A stretch of 9,425 bases of DNA from Phycisphaerae bacterium (GTDB taxonomy: Bacteria; Planctomycetota; Phycisphaerae; UBA1845; PWPN01), in NCBI GenBank assembly GCA_026647385.1, contig JAPKGY010000064.1, positions 1-9,425 on the forward strand, in the 5' to 3' direction. The translations under genes and the position numbers were made by a program. Each line of letters starts with the position of its first letter. Position 1 is the first letter of the stretch. Below the pieces are notes generated by a model that was not told the DNA's origin, did no database searches, and saw nothing but the letters and a program-made list of their open reading frames with translations. Positions 6,527-9,425 of this stretch are shown here, in pieces.

Positions 6527-7219
6527 CTATGAACTCAAGCTGACCGATCGTGTTTGCGGAACGAACCGACCCCAGACGTCCAAATGCCGATCGGTCACCC
6601 TTTCGACTCGCAGCGGCCCCAGGCCCGTCCGATCGAGCTGACCGCGCACTTCTTCCACTGTATACGCCGCAAGCAGCGAACGGTAGAACTCCTCCTGCAA
6701 CAAAGCGGATTCCGTGCCCGCGTACTGATCCACGATCGTCCGGGCCGTCCGCTCGTCCGCAGGCCGGGCCAGGTCGCGCACGAAGATCAGCCCGCCCGGC
6801 TTGGTGATCCGCCGAATCTCCCTCCACAACCGCTCGTTATCGGTGATATGATGCAGGATGCTGTTCGAGAAAACCACGTCCACCGCCCCCGATGCCAGCG
6901 GCAGCCTCTTCGCGTCGGCCTCAACCAGTCCGATATTTCCCGCCATCCCCGCCCGAACCACGGCGCCCCGGGCCAGCACCAGCATCGCGTGCGATACATC
7001 AAAAGCGATCACCCGCCAGGTCGGTAGAGCCTTCGCCACGAGCACCGGGATGTCCCCCGGACCGGTCCCGAGGTCCACCGTCACCGGCCGGTCGTACTCC
7101 CCGCCCAACTGAGCCAGGCGATCGACGAAGGCTGCGTTGACCTGCGCGAAATCCGCCTCCGCGTAGGCTTCAGCCTCTTCCGGTACGTCCATCCATTCCG
7201 GTTCAGGCTGTCGCTGCAT
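6527..7219 (-). CDS. Class I SAM-dependent methyltransferase, unknown substrate
   Basis: A 230-residue methyltransferase of the type 11/25 group. It has SAM motif I VDLGTGPGDIP (48-58), the acidic end of strand 2 in AFDVSHAML (72-80), AKRLPLASGAVDVVFSNS (103-120) with ILHHITD (121-127) after it, and RITKPGGLIFVRDLARP (137-153). The N-terminal PEWMDVPEEAEAYAEADFAQVN pattern (split as PEWMDVPEEAE and AYAEADFAQVN) is typical of a widespread uncharacterised subfamily. ATG 7219 is preferred over ATG 7192 because GAGGTG (7229-7224) precedes it at a proper distance; this makes it overlap the ATPase 3' end by 17 bp. It is followed by the LPS kinase after 28 bp, so a substrate in envelope metabolism is possible. 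That is inference from context only; a quinone or small-molecule substrate is equally open. Confidence 0.88.
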   Translation of the reverse strand: MQRQPEPEWMDVPEEAEAYAEADFAQVNAAFVDRLAQLGGEYDRPVTVDLGTGPGDIPVLVAKALPTWRVIAFDVSHAMLVLARGAVVRAGMAGNIGLVEADAKRLPLASGAVDVVFSNSILHHITDNERLWREIRRITKPGGLIFVRDLARPADERTARTIVDQYAGTESALLQEEFYRSLLAAYTVEEVRGQLDRTGLGPLRVERVTDRHLDVWGRFVPQTRSVSLSS

Positions 7220-9332
7220 CGGACACCTCGGACGTCCGCGCGCCGGCCCGCGCGTTCATCATCTTGAGAACTTCGAACCAGACGATGCTCACCGCGCCGG
7301 CCAGCGGGCAGATCACCAGATCCAGCGGATGCAGCGGCGAGAAGCGGAACGTTTTCTGCAAAAACGGCACGTAGAGTACCAGCCCCAGAAACCCGATCGC
7401 CCCGCAGATCACCCACCACACTGCCGCGTTAGGCCGGCGAACCATCGACCAGATCGTCCGGCTCCACGATCGGTTCGTCAGGATCAGCCCCAGGTTCGCG
7501 ACGACCAGCGTCGTGAACGTCAGCGCCCGCGTCGCAGGGTCCGAATGTCCCGTCCAGCGGGCAAGCCCGAAGACCGTCAGCACGACGGCCAGAACGCTCG
7601 TCCCTTGCAGCACGCTCAGCCAGATGGATTTCCAGCTGAAAAGCGGTTCGGCCGGATCGCGCGGCGGCCGGGTCATCGCGTCGGGCTCCGCATCCTCCGC
7701 CTCGAACACCAGCGAACAGGCCGGATCGATGATCAGTTCCAGAAACACGATGTGTACGGGCAATAGGATCAAAGGCCAGTCGGCGAAAAACACCGGGATC
7801 AATGACAGGCCCGCGATCGGCACGTGAATCGCGAAGATATAGGCGATCGCCTTGCGAATGTTGTCGAAAATGCGCCGCCCGAGTTTCACCGCCTCGACGA
7901 TCGAGGAAAAGTCGTCGTCCAACAGCACCAGCGCCGACGCCTCACGGGCCACGTCCGTCCCGCGACCGCCCATGGCGATGCCGATGTGCGCGCTCTTCAA
8001 AGCCGGCGCATCGTTGACCCCGTCTCCGGTCATCGCGACGATTTCCCCGCGCGCCTTCAACGCGCTGACGATCCGCAGCTTCTGCTCCGGCACCACCCGG
8101 GCGAAAATGTCCGCATCGCCAATCCGCCGGGCGAACGCCTCGTCGCTCATCGCGTCCATTTCCGGACCGGTCATCACGTTGTCCGGGTCGCGCAGACCGA
8201 TCCGCGAGGCGATATTCCTGGCTGTCTGCGGATAATCGCCGGTCATCATCACCACGCGCACGCCGGCTTGATAGCACTCGAGGATCGCCCGGGGCACCGT
8301 CGGCCGGATGGGGTCCTCCAACCCCACCAGCCCGAGAAACTCGAAATCGAAATCATGCTGGACGTTCGGCAGATCGGTCCTGCGAAACAGCCCCCGGGCC
8401 ACGCCCAGCACGCGCAGGCCCTCGCCGGCCATCTCCGTGACTTGCCGCGAGATCGCCGCCATTCTCTCAGCCGGCAGATGGCACAGATCTCCCACCGCCT
8501 CCGGAGCGCCCTTGGCGGCGATCACGTAATCCGTCCCGTCCGGTGCCTGCCACACGTGCGACAGGGCAAGCAGTTCCGGCGACAGCGGGTACTCGTGCAC
8601 CAGCCTCCACGTCGCGTGTAGATGCTCGGTCCGGGCCAGGTACCTCTCGCCCAGTGCGGTGATCGCCCGCTCCATCGGATCGAAAGGATCGCGTTTGCTC
8701 GCCAGAATCGAGAACTCGAGCAGGCCGTGGAACTCCTCCGGCAATTCCGAAAGAGACGGGGCCCGGACATCGATGAATTGTCCGTCCGCGCACAGCTTCC
8801 CGATCGTCATGCGGTTTTGCGTCAGCGTCCCGGTCTTGTCCGTGCACAGGACCGTCGCCGCCCCCAGCATCTCGACGGCGGGGACGCGCCGCGTCAGCAC
8901 TCGGCTCTGCGAAATGCGCCACGCTCCCAGGGCCAGGAAGATCGTCAGGACAACCGGGAACTCCTCCGGCAGCGTCGCCATCGCCATCGTGATGCCCGCC
9001 AGGAAACCTTCCTTCCACACGTGCGCGGTATTTCCCCGGGTCAGACCGTAAACCACCACCACGACCGCGCAAAGCGACAGGCCCACAATCGTCAGGTTGC
9101 GGACGAGTCGGCCGGTCTCTTTCTGCAGCAGCGTCCGCTCCTCTTCAACCGTTTGGAGCACCCTGCCGATTTTGCCGAGTTCGGAGTTCAGCCCGGTCGC
9201 CCGGACCTCGGCCACTCCCTGTCCGCGGGTCACCAGTGTTCCGGAAAACACCCACGGATGATCGTCGCCGCCCGGTCGCCCGAGCTCGGCCGGCCCGCTC
9301 GCCGCCTGCTTGCGCACCGGCACGGACTCGCC
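7203..9332 (-). CDS. P-type cation ATPase (P2-like, PEEFP subfamily), 5'-truncated at a junction
   Basis: A membrane ion pump driven by ATP. Numbering from the Val codon at 9323, the order is: GES of the actuator domain at the broken N-terminus; two helices with PEEFPVVLT in M4 (119-127); phosphorylation site CTDKTGTLTQN with D162; nucleotide-binding domain including AAKGAPEAV; MMTGDYPQTA; the hinge TGDGVNDAP (432-440); then C-terminal helices M5-M10. M4 has PEEFP where classical P2 pumps have PEGLP. In M5 and M6 the usual calcium/sodium ligands are replaced: H500 and I503 at the positions of SERCA N768 and E771, and E529 at N796, with only D533 kept at D800. Ion specificity is therefore not predictable. 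Roughly the first 150-180 residues (M1, M2, most of the actuator domain) are missing, because the sequence changes identity at about 9330-9333. The GTG at 9323 is an internal Val codon, not a start. Family call firm, gene incomplete. Confidence 0.93.
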   Translation of the reverse strand, partial: GESVPVRKQAASGPAELGRPGGDDHPWVFSGTLVTRGQGVAEVRATGLNSELGKIGRVLQTVEEERTLLQKETGRLVRNLTIVGLSLCAVVVVVYGLTRGNTAHVWKEGFLAGITMAMATLPEEFPVVLTIFLALGAWRISQSRVLTRRVPAVEMLGAATVLCTDKTGTLTQNRMTIGKLCADGQFIDVRAPSLSELPEEFHGLLEFSILASKRDPFDPMERAITALGERYLARTEHLHATWRLVHEYPLSPELLALSHVWQAPDGTDYVIAAKGAPEAVGDLCHLPAERMAAISRQVTEMAGEGLRVLGVARGLFRRTDLPNVQHDFDFEFLGLVGLEDPIRPTVPRAILECYQAGVRVVMMTGDYPQTARNIASRIGLRDPDNVMTGPEMDAMSDEAFARRIGDADIFARVVPEQKLRIVSALKARGEIVAMTGDGVNDAPALKSAHIGIAMGGRGTDVAREASALVLLDDDFSSIVEAVKLGRRIFDNIRKAIAYIFAIHVPIAGLSLIPVFFADWPLILLPVHIVFLELIIDPACSLVFEAEDAEPDAMTRPPRDPAEPLFSWKSIWLSVLQGTSVLAVVLTVFGLARWTGHSDPATRALTFTTLVVANLGLILTNRSWSRTIWSMVRRPNAAVWWVICGAIGFLGLVLYVPFLQKTFRFSPLHPLDLVICPLAGAVSIVWFEVLKMMNARAGARTSEVSDAATA
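7224..7229 (-). promoter_or_regulatory. Shine-Dalgarno (GAGGTG) for the methyltransferase
   Basis: GAGGTG in the last codons of the ATPase gene lies four bases before ATG 7219. It favours this start and the 17-bp gene overlap over the non-overlapping ATG 7192, which has only a weak GGA upstream. Confidence 0.5.
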
Positions 9333-9336
9333 CTGA
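9330..9336. other. Chimeric junction between ATPase and malic enzyme sequence
   Basis: Left of this point the minus strand encodes the GES motif of a P-type ATPase in a correct frame. Right of it the minus frame stays open but gives residues unlike any P-type actuator domain (FHGVCQ in place of the expected acidic VDES-ALT region), while the plus strand becomes malic enzyme. The exact breakpoint cannot be fixed to one base; the GCC at 9330-9332 fits both sides. Confidence 0.7.
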
Positions 9337-9425
9337 CAGACGCCATGAAAGGGGCGGATATGTTCTGCGGCCTCTCCGGCCCCAATATCCTGACCCGGGA
9401 AATGGTGCGCTCCATGGCCGACCGC
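9333..9425 (+). CDS. Malic enzyme internal fragment, partial at both ends
   Basis: On the plus strand these 31 codons begin LTDAMKGADMF, continue through GLSGPNILT and end EMVRSMADR. This matches the NAD(P)-binding domain segment of malic enzymes (pattern GADVFxGxSxPGxLTxEMVxSMA). Malic enzyme decarboxylates malate to pyruvate with reduction of NAD or NADP. There is no start codon context: the fragment begins in the middle of a domain, exactly where the minus-strand ATPase stops making sense, and runs off the right edge. It is best read as a piece of a gene joined to the ATPase by misassembly or rearrangement. The identification rests on 31 residues but the motif is distinctive. Confidence 0.75.
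   Translation, partial: MTDAMKGADMFCGLSGPNILTREMVRSMADR

Noticed and set aside
9321..9323. GTG as the real start of the ATPase
   Set aside because: It encodes the Val of the conserved GES-V-PV-K segment in the actuator domain. A pump starting here would lack M1, M2 and most of that domain, so the gene is truncated rather than short.
9230..9415. Minus-strand 61-codon open frame crossing the junction
   Set aside because: It is out of frame with the ATPase and shows no motif; its ATG falls inside the malic enzyme fragment.

Overview
The window comes from a GC-rich bacterium with a Gram-negative type of envelope. The Thr/Pro/Ala/Arg-rich 'ATRP' tail on one exported protein and the multi-helix-plus-TPR membrane protein recall Planctomycetota (Phycisphaerae-like). 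That placement is inference from style, not a marker-gene assignment. Coding density is high: apart from the last ~95 bases, every supported gene lies on the minus strand, and no gene-free stretch exceeds about 160 bases.

In transcription order (right to left) the genes are: the C-terminal ~710 residues of a P-type cation ATPase (7203-9332); a class I SAM-dependent methyltransferase (6527-7219, overlapping the ATPase end by 17 bp); a WaaP/Kdo-type lipopolysaccharide kinase (5626-6498, TTG start); a WaaG-like GT4 glycosyltransferase (4396-5607); the acyl-phosphate:glycerol-3-phosphate acyltransferase plsY (3719-4399, GTG start in a 4-base overlap with the preceding stop codon); an exported SurA/PpiC-type parvulin protein (2472-3560); a UbiE-type quinone methyltransferase (1517-2362); and a large membrane protein with about six helices and a C-terminal TPR-like region (1-1404), which runs off the left edge. 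The ATPase-to-plsY block is tightly packed (overlaps or gaps of 18-28 bp) and looks like one transcription unit. The last three genes are separated by gaps of 109-158 bp that contain inverted repeats but no clear terminator.

Functionally the block is centred on the cell envelope: a kinase and glycosyltransferase of the kind that build and phosphorylate LPS core, the committing acyltransferase of phospholipid synthesis, and a periplasmic folding factor, with respiratory quinone methylation next to them. The main anomaly is at the right edge. At about 9330-9333 the ATPase reading frame loses its family resemblance exactly at its GES motif, and the remaining ~93 bases read on the plus strand as an internal piece of malic enzyme. 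This is a chimeric junction, either an assembly or library artefact or a real rearrangement. I see no CRISPR array, tRNA, rRNA, insertion sequence or defence system, and no clearly new multi-gene system.
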